From NCBI GenBank assembly GCA_002424815.1, contig DILB01000002.1, positions 140,872 to 182,363 of the forward strand: 41,492 nucleotides of DNA. The letters run 5' to 3'. This document shows positions 25,038-34,078 of the stretch, in pieces (positions within the stretch are counted from its first letter, which is position 1; each line of letters opens with the position of its first letter). The notes under the pieces were generated by a model. That model saw only the letters and a program-made list of their open reading frames with translations. It made no database searches and was not told the DNA's origin. The position numbers were made by a program, and so were the translations under genes. Source of the DNA: Caryophanales bacterium UBA5603. Lineage in GTDB: Bacteria > Bacillota_I > Bacilli_A > Izemoplasmatales > Hujiaoplasmataceae.

Positions 25038-25165
25038 TATAATAAGAGTGTAAGTTCAAGGGAATATCCCAAAATACTTTTCCCCCTATATCGATAAATT
25101 GGGTCTCTTGAATTTTCTAAAGTAATCTTGCGGATGACATTGAAAAGTCATCCGCAATCCTTATT
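25038..25165 (+). ncRNA. Candidate small RNA: two strong hairpins after a TATAAT box
   Basis: TATAAT at 25038-25043 is followed by a long hairpin: 25052-25063 pairs with 25104-25115 (12 bp with G-T pairs), then after a 4-base bulge CCCAA (25068-25072) pairs with TTGGG (25099-25103). Twelve bases later a perfect 11-bp hairpin TTGCGGATGAC/GTCATCCGCAA (25128-25138/25147-25157) with an 8-base loop is followed by a T-rich TCCTTATT. This could be an independent RNA of about 110 bases or an untranslated leader. The -35 is weak and no known RNA family was recognised. Confidence 0.4.
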
Positions 25166-25189
25166 CGTATATGTAATGATTTTTGTATA

Positions 25190-25198
25190 TGATATAAT
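25190..25198 (+). promoter_or_regulatory. Extended -10 promoter of two-component system
   Basis: TGATATAAT with a perfect TATAAT at 25193-25198 and no good -35. It lies just after the two hairpins and about 48 bases before the response regulator ATG. Confidence 0.55.
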
Positions 25199-25246
25199 AG
25201 AATTGAATTATAAATATTTATTTTTCGAAGGATGTGTGATGAAATT

Positions 25247-25936
25247 ATGAAAAATATTAATGTTTTAGTTGCAGATGATGAGTTTCGTATCCGAAAATTA
25301 TTGGCTGAGTTCTTGCAAAGAGAAGGATATAAAGTATTAGAAGCTGAAGATGGTGAACAAGCAATAGATATGATGTTTAACTCAAAAACAAAAATTGATT
25401 TAGTTATTCTTGATGTGATGATGCCAAAATATGATGGATGGTTTGTATTGGAGCGTATTCGCGAATTTTCAACTGTCCCAGTTGTCATGCTAACGGCTAG
25501 AAGTGATGAATATGATCAACTAAAAGGATTTAAATTAGGCGCTGACGATTATGTCACTAAACCATTTTCTCCAAGTGTATTAATGGCCAGAATTAATAAA
25601 ATTGTTAAACGAGAAAAAGTAGAAGTCAATGAGATGCTTTTTGGCGTTATTCGTATGTCTTTGGCTTCAAGAGAGGTTTTTATCTCTGACAAACGTATCG
25701 ATTTGACCCCGAAAGAATTCGAATTACTAAAATTTTTTATTGATAATAAAGGGATAGCTTTATCTAGAGATAAAATTCTTAACGCTGTATGGAATTATGA
25801 TTATTTCGGAGATTTAAGAACAGTTGATACTCACATAAAACAATTGCGCTCTAAATTGGGTGATGCTTCCAGCTATATATCAACAGTAAGAAGTATTGGA
25901 TATCGCCTGGATATCGAAAATGAGAACATCCATTAA
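25247..25936 (+). CDS. OmpR-family response regulator
   Basis: 229 residues. The receiver domain (1-115) has the acidic pair D10-D11, the phospho-acceptor D56 in 'VILDVMMP' and the conserved lysine in 'YVTKPFSP'. The C-terminal winged helix (about 130-225) includes 'DLTPKEFELLKFF' and 'RTVDTHIKQLRSKLG', typical of OmpR/PhoB DNA-binding domains. The ATG at 25247 gives the usual 'MKNINVLVADDE' start; an in-frame ATG at 25232 would add five residues. The kinase gene overlaps its last 17 bases. Target genes are unknown. Confidence 0.93.
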   Translation: MKNINVLVADDEFRIRKLLAEFLQREGYKVLEAEDGEQAIDMMFNSKTKIDLVILDVMMPKYDGWFVLERIREFSTVPVVMLTARSDEYDQLKGFKLGADDYVTKPFSPSVLMARINKIVKREKVEVNEMLFGVIRMSLASREVFISDKRIDLTPKEFELLKFFIDNKGIALSRDKILNAVWNYDYFGDLRTVDTHIKQLRSKLGDASSYISTVRSIGYRLDIENENIH

Positions 25937-27500
25937 AAGTAGGTTATTTTTAATCATTTATGGAATCATTTTGGCTTTTATTGCCGGATTGATCATTCTT
26001 AACAATACTTATTTAGAGTATTTTTATACCGAATATCGCGAACGAACACTTATGGTCGCATTCGATGAAGTTAAGGATTTTAATATTACAAGTTCAACCT
26101 TATCAAATAATATTGTCGAAGTTGAAAATAACTATAATATTTCAGTTAATATCTTAAAACAAACGGTTCTTTCGGCAGAATATAATAATCCTGGATTTCC
26201 TGAAATGCCCGTGCCTTATGAAAGAATTTATGGAAATCAATTTATAATGCGTGACGGTGTGATTGGAACGGTGATGCGAAGCTTTAATCAACAGCTGACA
26301 GGAGAATCCTCTCAAGATGTCAATCCTATTCCAGTCGGTGATGATGATTCTTATATTGCATACCTTGCAAAAATCGTTCCTACGGATTCTACAGGCGCTG
26401 AGAACACAGATTATCAACTGTTAGCACTTTGCGTTGCACAAGAACAAAGCGATGGATATTTACTTTATTACATTCTAACTGTTTCTTTTCAATCAATTCA
26501 CGAAAGTATTGCGATATTTAATACTTTTACAATTATGGTTGGTTTCATTTTTATGATTATATCGGGTTTAGTGGTCTATATGTTTAGTTATCGATTCACA
26601 AATCCTATTATGCAAATGAATGAAGTAACTCAAGATTTAGCGAACTTAAATTTTGACAAGCGTGTTCAAATGACCTCCAACGATGAACTCGGAGATCTTG
26701 GAGATTCCATCAATAAAATGAGTACTCAACTTGAAACTTCAATTAGGGAATTGAAAGCAGCAAATCAAAAATTAGCTGATGATATCCAATTAAAAAATAA
26801 TATTGATCGTATGCGTAGAGAATTCATAGCTAATGCTTCACATGAATTAAAAACACCTATTTCATTAATTTTAGGTTATTCAGAGGCGCTAAAATTATCA
26901 GGTTTGACCGAAGATATGAAGGATGACTATCTCAACATTATCATGGATGAATCTAATAAGATGAATAAGTTAGTGATGGGACTTTTGAAAATAAGTCAAC
27001 TTGAGAGTGGTTTTCATCAAATCAATATGACTGAGTTTTCTATTCGAGATTTAGTTGATGAAACCATTAAATTCTATACGATAAAACTTTCGGAAAAAAG
27101 AATTGTTCCCCAAATTGAGATTGATAATGCAATCGTATTTTCAGATTATGATGCCTTACAAACCGTATTAACAAATTACATTTCAAATGCACTCAATCAT
27201 ATTGACGATTCGCTTGTTTTGAAAGTAACAAACAAATACATCGATGAAAATATAACAAGAATTTCTGTTTACAACTCTGGGAAACCTATACCAGAGGAGA
27301 GTCTAAATAGAATATGGGAGAGTTTTTATAAAGTTGATAAGGCAAGGACCAGAGCCTATGGTGGTCAAGGTTTGGGTCTCTCAATTGTGAAAACAATACT
27401 AACAAATCTGGGATGTAATTATGGAGTGATTAATAATAAACTTGGAGTCGAATTCTTTTTTGATATTGCTATAATACCATCGAAAAATATAATCGAATAA
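25920..27500 (+). CDS. Membrane sensor histidine kinase
   Basis: 526 residues. A first membrane segment at about 9-28, an extracytoplasmic sensor region of about 165 residues without a recognised domain, a second segment near 200-222, a HAMP linker, the HisKA domain with phospho-acceptor H308 in 'NASHELKTP', and a HATPase_c domain with an N-box ('TNYISNALNH') and 'GQGLGLSIVK'. The ATG at 25920 overlaps the regulator gene; an upstream in-frame TTG at 25896 is less likely. It is cognate to the adjacent regulator. Because it sits between polysaccharide-related genes it may sense envelope state, but nothing in the sequence proves this. Confidence 0.92.
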   Translation: MRTSIKSRLFLIIYGIILAFIAGLIILNNTYLEYFYTEYRERTLMVAFDEVKDFNITSSTLSNNIVEVENNYNISVNILKQTVLSAEYNNPGFPEMPVPYERIYGNQFIMRDGVIGTVMRSFNQQLTGESSQDVNPIPVGDDDSYIAYLAKIVPTDSTGAENTDYQLLALCVAQEQSDGYLLYYILTVSFQSIHESIAIFNTFTIMVGFIFMIISGLVVYMFSYRFTNPIMQMNEVTQDLANLNFDKRVQMTSNDELGDLGDSINKMSTQLETSIRELKAANQKLADDIQLKNNIDRMRREFIANASHELKTPISLILGYSEALKLSGLTEDMKDDYLNIIMDESNKMNKLVMGLLKISQLESGFHQINMTEFSIRDLVDETIKFYTIKLSEKRIVPQIEIDNAIVFSDYDALQTVLTNYISNALNHIDDSLVLKVTNKYIDENITRISVYNSGKPIPEESLNRIWESFYKVDKARTRAYGGQGLGLSIVKTILTNLGCNYGVINNKLGVEFFFDIAIIPSKNIIE

Positions 27501-27508
27501 ATGCAACG

Positions 27509-27549
27509 GAGTCACTTATCAACCGGAAATGTTGAGTGGTGGCTCTTTT
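27509..27549 (+). terminator. Terminator after two-component system
   Basis: GAGTCAC pairs with GTGGCTC (one G-T) and CAAC with GTTG inside; TTTT follows. Confidence 0.75.
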
Positions 27550-27628
27550 CATTGAGTTCCATTATAAACAACATATTTTTCAGCTGTAAAAACCTTTTGT
27601 TTTTGCGCTTATCATTATGCAGTTGGTA

Positions 27629-27657
27629 TTGAATTTGATTGAGGCATATGTTAAAAT
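27629..27657 (+). promoter_or_regulatory. Promoter of nucleotide-sugar dehydratase gene
   Basis: TTGAAT at 27629-27634, a 17-base spacer, TAAAAT at 27652-27657 with a TG one base before it (extended -10). Confidence 0.7.
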
Positions 27658-27693
27658 CTTGATACATTACAAAATTCTTCATTTGAAGATGGG

Positions 27694-29580
27694 ATGGGTA
27701 TGTTCATGAAAAAAGGATTTTCGGTTCCATTTGGTGGACACATGAAACGCATAAGAATCGTTCAATTCATGTTCATTGATGCGCTATGCATCGCTTTGAC
27801 TTATTCAATGGCCATAATGGCATTGACGATTCCTCCCCTTGACGTATTGCCAACAGAACAAGTATGGCTTGCCTATAAACTATTGGTAATAGTTATTTTA
27901 TTTAAGTTAGGTGTTTATTATTTTTTTAAACTTTACAAACTCGTTTTAGACACATTTGGATTTGATGAAATAATTCGTGTTTTTGTTGCAGTCCTTCTTA
28001 CAACCACATTTATTGCGGTGATAACGCTCGCTATCCCTAATTTTTATTTTATTCCTGAACAATATTTATTGTTTGCTTTTTTATTAGAAGCGGCTTTATT
28101 GTCGGCTACTCGAGTATCGAAGAGAATGATAAAACATATTCTTTTTAAACAAAAAAATCCATTTGGTAAGCGCACTTTGTTAGTAGGTGCTGGGTCGGGT
28201 GGGAAAATTGTAATGGATGAATTCCGAAATAATATTATGCTTAACAATTTTCCGGTAGCTTTTGTCGATGATGATCCTATGAAAATCGGAAAATTGATGG
28301 CTGGACTGCCAATATACGGACCCATTTCAGAAATACCCAAATTAATCGATACTTTGAGCATTGAAGAAGTTATTATATCAATAGCAAATATTGAGAATGA
28401 TCGTTTTCAAGAAATTATTCAATTAATTTCAGAACGCCCTGTTAAAATTAGACGTCTTCCACAATTTAAAGAACTTCGAAAAGATGCTCCTAAAAAACTT
28501 CTTGAAGTTAATGTCGAAGATTTACTTTCTCGGAACGTAGTTGAACTCGATATGGCAGGAATACGAGAATTTATTTCTGAAAAAAGAGTTATGGTCACAG
28601 GGGCAGGCGGTTCAATCGGTTCTGAATTGGTTCGACAAATCATAAGTTATGATCCTGCTGAAATTATGCTTGTCGATATTTATGAAAATGGTGTTTACGA
28701 TTTGCAAATGGAACTTAATCGTAAATACCAGCAACAATCTTATCCGGTCAAGTGCAGCGTCCTTATCGCCTCAGTATATAATTACGAACGTATGAATCAT
28801 ATTTTTACTGATTTTAAACCAGAATTAGTGTTTCATGCTGCAGCTTATAAACATGTTCCGCTTATGGAAGAATCAGCGGTAGAAGCTGTTAGAACGAATG
28901 TTATTGGAACTTATAATATATGTCAATTATGTAGCGAACACAATGTTCATAAAATGGTGTTAGTTTCTAGCGATAAGGCCGTTCGTCCAACGAATGTGAT
29001 GGGTGCAACCAAAAGATTTGCTGAAATGATTTTGCAACACTTCAATTCAATTTCAGATACGATGTATTCTGCTGTTCGATTTGGAAATGTTCTTGGTTCT
29101 AATGGATCAGTGGTACCTTTATTCAAAAAACAAATTGAGAATGGTGGACCCATAACTGTAACAGACAAGAATATTATCAGATATTTTATGACTATCCCAG
29201 AGGCTGTTGGTCTGATTCTTCAATCAGGTGCTTTTGCTAAAGGGGGAGAAATCTTTATCTTGGATATGGGTGAACCTGTAAGAATCATCGATTTGGCAGA
29301 AAAAATGATACGTCTAACAGGTTTAAGACCTTATATAGATATTGATATCAAAATTACTGGATTGCGTCCTGGTGAAAAACTTTTCGAAGAACTTCTCGTT
29401 GATAAAACAGCCGATCACATTAAAACAGCTAATAAGAAAATTTTTGTTGACAACATTCAAGATTACGATGAAGTATTTAATGAAGTCGTTGAAATAAAAA
29501 AATCATTTGAATCCTTAAATAATTTTGAGATTAAAGAAATGATTAGTCAATACATTTCGACTTATACAATCAAGAAATAG
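27694..29580 (+). CDS. Membrane-bound UDP-sugar 4,6-dehydratase, CapD/PglF/WbpM-like
   Basis: 628 residues. Four membrane segments (about 22-150) are followed by a first Rossmann-like domain ('LLVGAGSGGK', 162-171) and the catalytic short-chain dehydrogenase domain with NAD site 'VTGAGGSIGSE' at 301-311. The active-site stretch 'SSDKAVRPTNVMGATKR' at 425-441 has the Asp-Lys pair and Met in place of the usual Tyr, a mark of inverting or WbpM-type UDP-GlcNAc 4,6-dehydratases. The product would be a 4-keto-6-deoxy sugar for surface glycans. Three ATGs (27694, 27700, 27706) are possible starts; 27706 has the best spacing from GATGGG. The aminotransferase that usually follows in the pathway is not in the window. 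Confidence 0.9.
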   Translation: MGMFMKKGFSVPFGGHMKRIRIVQFMFIDALCIALTYSMAIMALTIPPLDVLPTEQVWLAYKLLVIVILFKLGVYYFFKLYKLVLDTFGFDEIIRVFVAVLLTTTFIAVITLAIPNFYFIPEQYLLFAFLLEAALLSATRVSKRMIKHILFKQKNPFGKRTLLVGAGSGGKIVMDEFRNNIMLNNFPVAFVDDDPMKIGKLMAGLPIYGPISEIPKLIDTLSIEEVIISIANIENDRFQEIIQLISERPVKIRRLPQFKELRKDAPKKLLEVNVEDLLSRNVVELDMAGIREFISEKRVMVTGAGGSIGSELVRQIISYDPAEIMLVDIYENGVYDLQMELNRKYQQQSYPVKCSVLIASVYNYERMNHIFTDFKPELVFHAAAYKHVPLMEESAVEAVRTNVIGTYNICQLCSEHNVHKMVLVSSDKAVRPTNVMGATKRFAEMILQHFNSISDTMYSAVRFGNVLGSNGSVVPLFKKQIENGGPITVTDKNIIRYFMTIPEAVGLILQSGAFAKGGEIFILDMGEPVRIIDLAEKMIRLTGLRPYIDIDIKITGLRPGEKLFEELLVDKTADHIKTANKKIFVDNIQDYDEVFNEVVEIKKSFESLNNFEIKEMISQYISTYTIKK

Positions 29581-29605
29581 CATACCTAATCGTATGCTAT
29601 TTTTC
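29575..29605 (+). terminator. Terminator after dehydratase gene
   Basis: AAATAGCATAC and GTATGCTATTT form an 11-bp stem with a 6-base loop and a T-run. The stop codon is inside the stem. Confidence 0.9.
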
Positions 29606-29612
29606 TTATTAA

Positions 29613-29621
29613 TGATATAAT
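29613..29621 (+). promoter_or_regulatory. Extended -10 promoter of rRNA methyltransferase gene
   Basis: TGATATAAT, a perfect extended -10 without a clear -35 (that region is occupied by the preceding terminator stem). The transcript would have a leader of only about 10 bases. Confidence 0.5.
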
Positions 29622-29636
29622 ATAGTTGGTGGTATA

Positions 29637-31010
29637 ATGGAAAAACAAAACGCACTCCAAATCGGAGAAAAAGTATCAATTGAAATCAAAAAATTCGGAA
29701 TTAATGGTGAAGGAATTGGTTATTTCAATCAAATGACAGTTTTTATTCCTGGCGCGATTATCAGAGAAACGGTCCAAACTGAAATTATCGATGTCAAACC
29801 AGGTTTTGCCATCGGAAAGATTTCACAAATCCAAAATCCTTCCATATTTCGTATAGAACCACCCTGCCCCTTTTATGCAAAATGTGGTGGTTGTCAAATG
29901 CAACATGTTAACTATGCTGAACAATTAAAACATAAACAGCATTTATTAAAACAATCTCTTAAGAGATACACTAAACTAAACATCGACAAATTAACGATAC
30001 ATAAGACTTTGGGAATGAAAAACAATTATGGATATCGTAATAAATCTCAAATGCCTTTTAAAAACACTAATTTCGGATTGGCTTTAGGATTGTATGAACC
30101 CGGTTCTAATTATTTCGTTCCCATAGATAAATGTATCGTTCAAGACGAATACATCAATTCAGCTAATTTAATAATTTTAAATCTTTGTAGAGAATATAAC
30201 TTAACAGCTTTTGATACTAGAAACAAAGAAGGTCTTCTTTTGAATTTGGTCACTAGATACATGAAATCTACAGCATCCATTCAAATAACTTTCATTGTGA
30301 CTGAATACAAAGAAGTGCTCGCAAAAATTGCTGAAAAAGCCATGAAATTAATATCTGGACTCAAAAGCGTTCATTATTCGATTAATCAACCTAAAAATAC
30401 CGCTATGTTTGGTAAAACATGTACAAAAATAATTGGTGAAGATTATATCGAGACAACTTTTAATAAAAAACGATTCAAATTGGGCCCTGAAGCATTCCAT
30501 CAGTTAAATACTGCTCAGATGGAAGTTCTTTATGGAGAAATAATGAAGGCCGCGGCATTTAAAGGGTTCGAAACAGTAATCGATTGTTTTTCGGGAATAG
30601 GAATAACATCTATTGAAATGGCATCCTATGTAAAACAGGTCTATGGTATTGATTATGCAGAAGCTTCAATTAAAGATGCAAAAATGAATTTGGAGCTAAA
30701 CAACATAAAAAATGTCGGTTTTATACATGATCGGGTTGAAAAAGCTTTACCTTTGCTCATTGAAAAAAAGGGGAAACCTGACGTTATTTTATTTGATCCA
30801 CCTCGAACTGGGCTTGAACCGGCTGTGATAAAGACGTTGCTTGATGCGAAGATTAAAAAAATGATTTATGTTTCTTGCAATCCTTCAACCCTTGCAAAAA
30901 ACATTGATGAATTATCTGTTTTGTATCGTATTGAATATATTCAACCCATCGATATGTTTCCCCATACAGCAGGTGTTGAATCAATAACCTTATTGACTTT
31001 ATTATCTTAG
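29637..31010 (+). CDS. rlmD: 23S rRNA (uracil-5-)-methyltransferase, RlmD/RlmCD type
   Basis: 457 residues, S-adenosylmethionine-dependent enzyme making 5-methyluridine in 23S rRNA. An N-terminal TRAM domain (about 9-68) is followed by the iron-sulfur cysteines C77, C83, C86 and C165 ('CPFYAKCGGCQMQH'), a methyltransferase core with 'VIDCFSGIGITSIEMA', 'FDPPRTGLEP' and the catalytic C414 in 'YVSCNPSTLAKN'. Gram-positive members often modify two sites (RlmCD) and the related TrmA acts on tRNA; the presence of TRAM plus the 4Fe-4S site argues against TrmA. Weak GGTGG ribosome site. Confidence 0.9.
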   Translation: MEKQNALQIGEKVSIEIKKFGINGEGIGYFNQMTVFIPGAIIRETVQTEIIDVKPGFAIGKISQIQNPSIFRIEPPCPFYAKCGGCQMQHVNYAEQLKHKQHLLKQSLKRYTKLNIDKLTIHKTLGMKNNYGYRNKSQMPFKNTNFGLALGLYEPGSNYFVPIDKCIVQDEYINSANLIILNLCREYNLTAFDTRNKEGLLLNLVTRYMKSTASIQITFIVTEYKEVLAKIAEKAMKLISGLKSVHYSINQPKNTAMFGKTCTKIIGEDYIETTFNKKRFKLGPEAFHQLNTAQMEVLYGEIMKAAAFKGFETVIDCFSGIGITSIEMASYVKQVYGIDYAEASIKDAKMNLELNNIKNVGFIHDRVEKALPLLIEKKGKPDVILFDPPRTGLEPAVIKTLLDAKIKKMIYVSCNPSTLAKNIDELSVLYRIEYIQPIDMFPHTAGVESITLLTLLS

Positions 31011-31030
31011 TGATATAATTTAGTACTAAA
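30993..31030 (+). promoter_or_regulatory. Promoter of fhs operon with palindrome at the start site
   Basis: TTGACT at 30993-30998 and TGATATAAT (-10 at 31014-31019) have a short 15-base spacing and lie across the end of the upstream gene. A perfect 12-base palindrome, TTTAGTACTAAA, at 31019-31030 covers the expected transcription start and could be an operator. Confidence 0.55.
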
Positions 31031-31069
31031 CTATTAACTATAAATAAAAAACTTGAGAGGAGTCATTAC

Positions 31070-32737
31070 ATGAAATCAGATTTAGAAATTGCTCAAATTG
31101 CAAAAATGAAAAAAATTCAAACAGTCGCAAAAAATATTGGCTTGAAATCAAACGAACTAGAACTTTATGGACAATATAAAGCAAAAATCAGTTTTGATGC
31201 TATCAAAAGTAATCGATTCAACAAACAAGGAAAAATAATTTTGGTCACTGCTATTAATCCAACGCCAGCAGGTGAAGGAAAAACAACAACAACCGTAGGG
31301 CTTGGTGATGCTTTAAATCGTCTCGGTCACCAAACGATCATCGCCCTTAGGGAACCATCATTGGGACCTGTTATGGGTGTCAAAGGAGGAGCGGCCGGCG
31401 GAGGGTTCTCTCAAGTTGTCCCGATGGAGGATATCAATTTACACTTCACAGGCGATTTACATGCAGTCGGTGCTGCAAACAATCTTATTTCAGCAATTAT
31501 TGACAATCATCTTTTTCAAGGAAATGTTTTAAAAATAAATCCAGAAAAAATAACTTGGAAACGCGCAGTTGATATGAACGACCGCGCTTTGAGAAAAATT
31601 GAAGTAGGGTTGTCAATGGCTAAAGAAGTAAAACGATTTGATGCCTTTGATATTACGGTTGCCAGCGAGATTATGGCTGTACTTTGCTTGTCAAAAGATC
31701 TCGACGATATGAAATTTCGAGTGGGACGTATCGTTATTGGCGAAAATATGGATGGTAATCCTGTGTCTGTCAATGATTTAAAAGCCGCTGGGGCTGTAAC
31801 CATGTTGTTAAAAGATGCAATTAAACCTAATTTAGTTCAAACGCTTGAGAATTCTCCTGTTTTAATTCATGGAGGTCCATTCGCAAATATTGCCCATGGA
31901 TGCAATTCAATCATCGCAACTTCTTTTGCTTCAAGAGCTGCAGATTATGTAGTTACTGAAGCTGGATTTGGGGCCGATTTAGGAATGGAGAAATTTATCG
32001 ATATTAAAGCTAGAAATATGGGAACTATGCCCGCTGCTGTGGTCATTGTTGCTTCTATTCGAGCATTAAAATCGCACGGTGGTGTTGAAAAGACTCAACT
32101 TAAAATTGAGAATATTGATGCGTTAGCTAGAGGAATTGAAAACCTAGCTAAACATACAGAAAATGTGCAACAATATCATTTGCCATATGTCATTGCTTTA
32201 AACCGATTCGAGTCTGATAGTTCTGCTGAACTTAATTATGTCATGAATTGGGCAAAAATAAATAATCATCCATTAGCACTTTCTGAAGTATTCGGAAAAG
32301 GTAGCTTGGGAGGCATCGAATTAGCTGAAACCGTTATTAAACTAACGAATATTCCAGTTGACTCAGCATCGACTCAGTTGTATCGTTTGGATGAAAGTAT
32401 TAAGACCAAGATTGAGAAAATTGCAAAGATTATTTATGGCGCTAAAGAAGTTGTTTATTCAGAGAAAGCATTGGATCAGATTAATAGTTTTAACCGTCTA
32501 GGATGGGATAATTTAGCCATTTGTATGGCTAAAACCCCACTTTCCTTGACCGATAATCCAAAAATTATTGGTCGTCCTCGCGACTTTACAATTACTATTC
32601 GTGAATTTAAACCATCCATCGGTGCAGGCTTTCTTGTTGCATTGACAGGAGAAGTGATGACAATGCCTGGTCTTCCTAAAATCGGTGCATATGAAAATAT
32701 GGATGTTATAGATGGGAAAATTGTTGGATTATTCTAA
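31070..32737 (+). CDS. fhs: Formate-tetrahydrofolate ligase
   Basis: 555 residues, full length. It activates formate to 10-formyl-tetrahydrofolate with ATP, feeding one-carbon metabolism. The P-loop 'TPAGEGKTTTTVGLGD' is at 65-80, followed by 'REPSLGPVMGVKGGAAGGG' and the C-terminal 'MTMPGLPKIGAYENMDV', both hallmarks of the family. GAGAGGAG precedes the ATG. Formate could come from pyruvate formate-lyase or serve purine synthesis; no other Wood-Ljungdahl gene is present. A kinase gene follows after 18 bases. Confidence 0.97.
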   Translation: MKSDLEIAQIAKMKKIQTVAKNIGLKSNELELYGQYKAKISFDAIKSNRFNKQGKIILVTAINPTPAGEGKTTTTVGLGDALNRLGHQTIIALREPSLGPVMGVKGGAAGGGFSQVVPMEDINLHFTGDLHAVGAANNLISAIIDNHLFQGNVLKINPEKITWKRAVDMNDRALRKIEVGLSMAKEVKRFDAFDITVASEIMAVLCLSKDLDDMKFRVGRIVIGENMDGNPVSVNDLKAAGAVTMLLKDAIKPNLVQTLENSPVLIHGGPFANIAHGCNSIIATSFASRAADYVVTEAGFGADLGMEKFIDIKARNMGTMPAAVVIVASIRALKSHGGVEKTQLKIENIDALARGIENLAKHTENVQQYHLPYVIALNRFESDSSAELNYVMNWAKINNHPLALSEVFGKGSLGGIELAETVIKLTNIPVDSASTQLYRLDESIKTKIEKIAKIIYGAKEVVYSEKALDQINSFNRLGWDNLAICMAKTPLSLTDNPKIIGRPRDFTITIREFKPSIGAGFLVALTGEVMTMPGLPKIGAYENMDVIDGKIVGLF

Positions 32738-32755
32738 ATAGGAGGACTATTTAAA

Positions 32756-33640
32756 ATGAAAATTCTTATTCTTGGCGGCGTATCATTTGATACAATAATT
32801 CACCTAAAACATTTACCTGAACCAATTTCACAAACTCTTTTTGGTCGAGACTATCAAACCATCGGATCAACTGGGGCAGGTAAAGCCATGAATTTGACTA
32901 AATTAGGTATATCCAATACGCTTCATGCAACGATAGGCAATGATGATGAAGGTGAACGAATCAAGAAATTTCTTGAGGAACAAGGAGTTGTTTCTGTTTT
33001 TGATATCGATCAGTATACAGAAAAACACGTCAACCTTATGGATGCAGAGGGAAATAGAATCTCGATATTCACATCATCAACTTCGGCAAATCCTTCACTT
33101 GATCTAAATCGAATTGAAAATTTAATCTCATCTCACGATATTATTGTTTTAAATATCATTCCTTACAATAAGCAATTAATTCCTCTTATCAAAAAACATC
33201 AAAAGCCGATTTGGACCGATCTTCATGATTACGATGAAAATAATTCCTATTATAAAGAATTTGTGGATGCTGCGGATTATTTATTTTTTTCATCAGATCA
33301 CAAAAACAATCATCGCCTTCTGATGCAAAAATGGATTAACGCAGGAAAACAATTAGTAATAGTCACTCATGGAAAAAACGGAGCATCAGTTGCCTCGAAA
33401 GATGGTTTTTTCTATGAACCTATCATCAACACCTATCAAATGATTGATTCTAATGGTGCTGGAGATGCCTTTTTTTCTGGATTTTTATACGGATATATTG
33501 CGAAAGAACCACTTCAAAAATGTCTTGCTTATGGCACTATTGCGGGAGGAGTCACGGTTAGTTCAATGGAATTAGCATCGCCTTTGTTATCTGAAAAATA
33601 CTTGCTTGAAAAGTATATAGAATTCTATAAAGAGATTTAG
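32756..33640 (+). CDS. PfkB-family carbohydrate/nucleoside kinase
   Basis: 294 residues of the ribokinase-like family. Opening 'LILGGVSFDTIIHLKHLP', the substrate-side 'GSTGAGKAMNLTKLG' near 37-51 and the anion hole/catalytic motif 'SNGAGDAFFSGF' with D237 as the base. It transfers phosphate from ATP to a sugar or nucleoside in the cytosol; the precise substrate cannot be given. AGGAGG precedes the start. The position in an operon with fhs suggests a housekeeping metabolic role. Confidence 0.88.
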   Translation: MKILILGGVSFDTIIHLKHLPEPISQTLFGRDYQTIGSTGAGKAMNLTKLGISNTLHATIGNDDEGERIKKFLEEQGVVSVFDIDQYTEKHVNLMDAEGNRISIFTSSTSANPSLDLNRIENLISSHDIIVLNIIPYNKQLIPLIKKHQKPIWTDLHDYDENNSYYKEFVDAADYLFFSSDHKNNHRLLMQKWINAGKQLVIVTHGKNGASVASKDGFFYEPIINTYQMIDSNGAGDAFFSGFLYGYIAKEPLQKCLAYGTIAGGVTVSSMELASPLLSEKYLLEKYIEFYKEI

Positions 33641-33648
33641 GAGGAACT

Positions 33649-34071
33649 ATGAAAGAACAATTAAAAGATTTGTCTCAAAAATTAAAAAAACTTGGAATTT
33701 CATTGGTGGATACTGCAAAGAAGGGCGTTGAAAAAGCTAAAAGCGGGCTTGAACAAACTTTACTTGAAGATAATTTAAGACGTCGATTCAACTTAGAAAA
33801 TCCATATCGATTTGAAGTTTATACCCATTCAAAAACTGATTTGCTAATGAACTTCTTGCCAAGACACGCAAAACGATATGATGAAGACAATCTATTTGTT
33901 TTTTACGGTACCATTGAGTTTAATGATTTTCAGCGCGGATATATCATTAAAGACTTAAGCGACAACTCAGAATATTCAATTGAGGAAATTGTTGAAGTCA
34001 CAATCCCCGTCGAATATGAAAATGTTTCTCATTATGTTACTGCAACAGCAGTGACATGTAAATCATTATAA
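33649..34071 (+). CDS. Uncharacterised 140-residue protein
   Basis: Family not recognised. Residues 1-50 are lysine- and leucine-rich and likely form an amphipathic helix or coiled coil ('LSQKLKKLGISLVDTAKKG'). Residues 55-140 are mixed alpha/beta with 'PYRFEVYTHSKTDLLMNFLP' and 'LFVFYGTIEFNDFQRGYIIK'. No signal peptide, membrane segment or cysteine pair. AGGAGG precedes the ATG, eight bases after the kinase stop. It is co-transcribed with its neighbours and is likely a real gene by its coding quality. Confidence 0.75.
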   Translation: MKEQLKDLSQKLKKLGISLVDTAKKGVEKAKSGLEQTLLEDNLRRRFNLENPYRFEVYTHSKTDLLMNFLPRHAKRYDEDNLFVFYGTIEFNDFQRGYIIKDLSDNSEYSIEEIVEVTIPVEYENVSHYVTATAVTCKSL

Positions 34072-34078
34072 AATTATC

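Noticed and set aside
31030..31069. Tetrahydrofolate riboswitch upstream of fhs
   Set aside because: The leader between the promoter and the ATG is only about 40 bases, too short for the aptamer.
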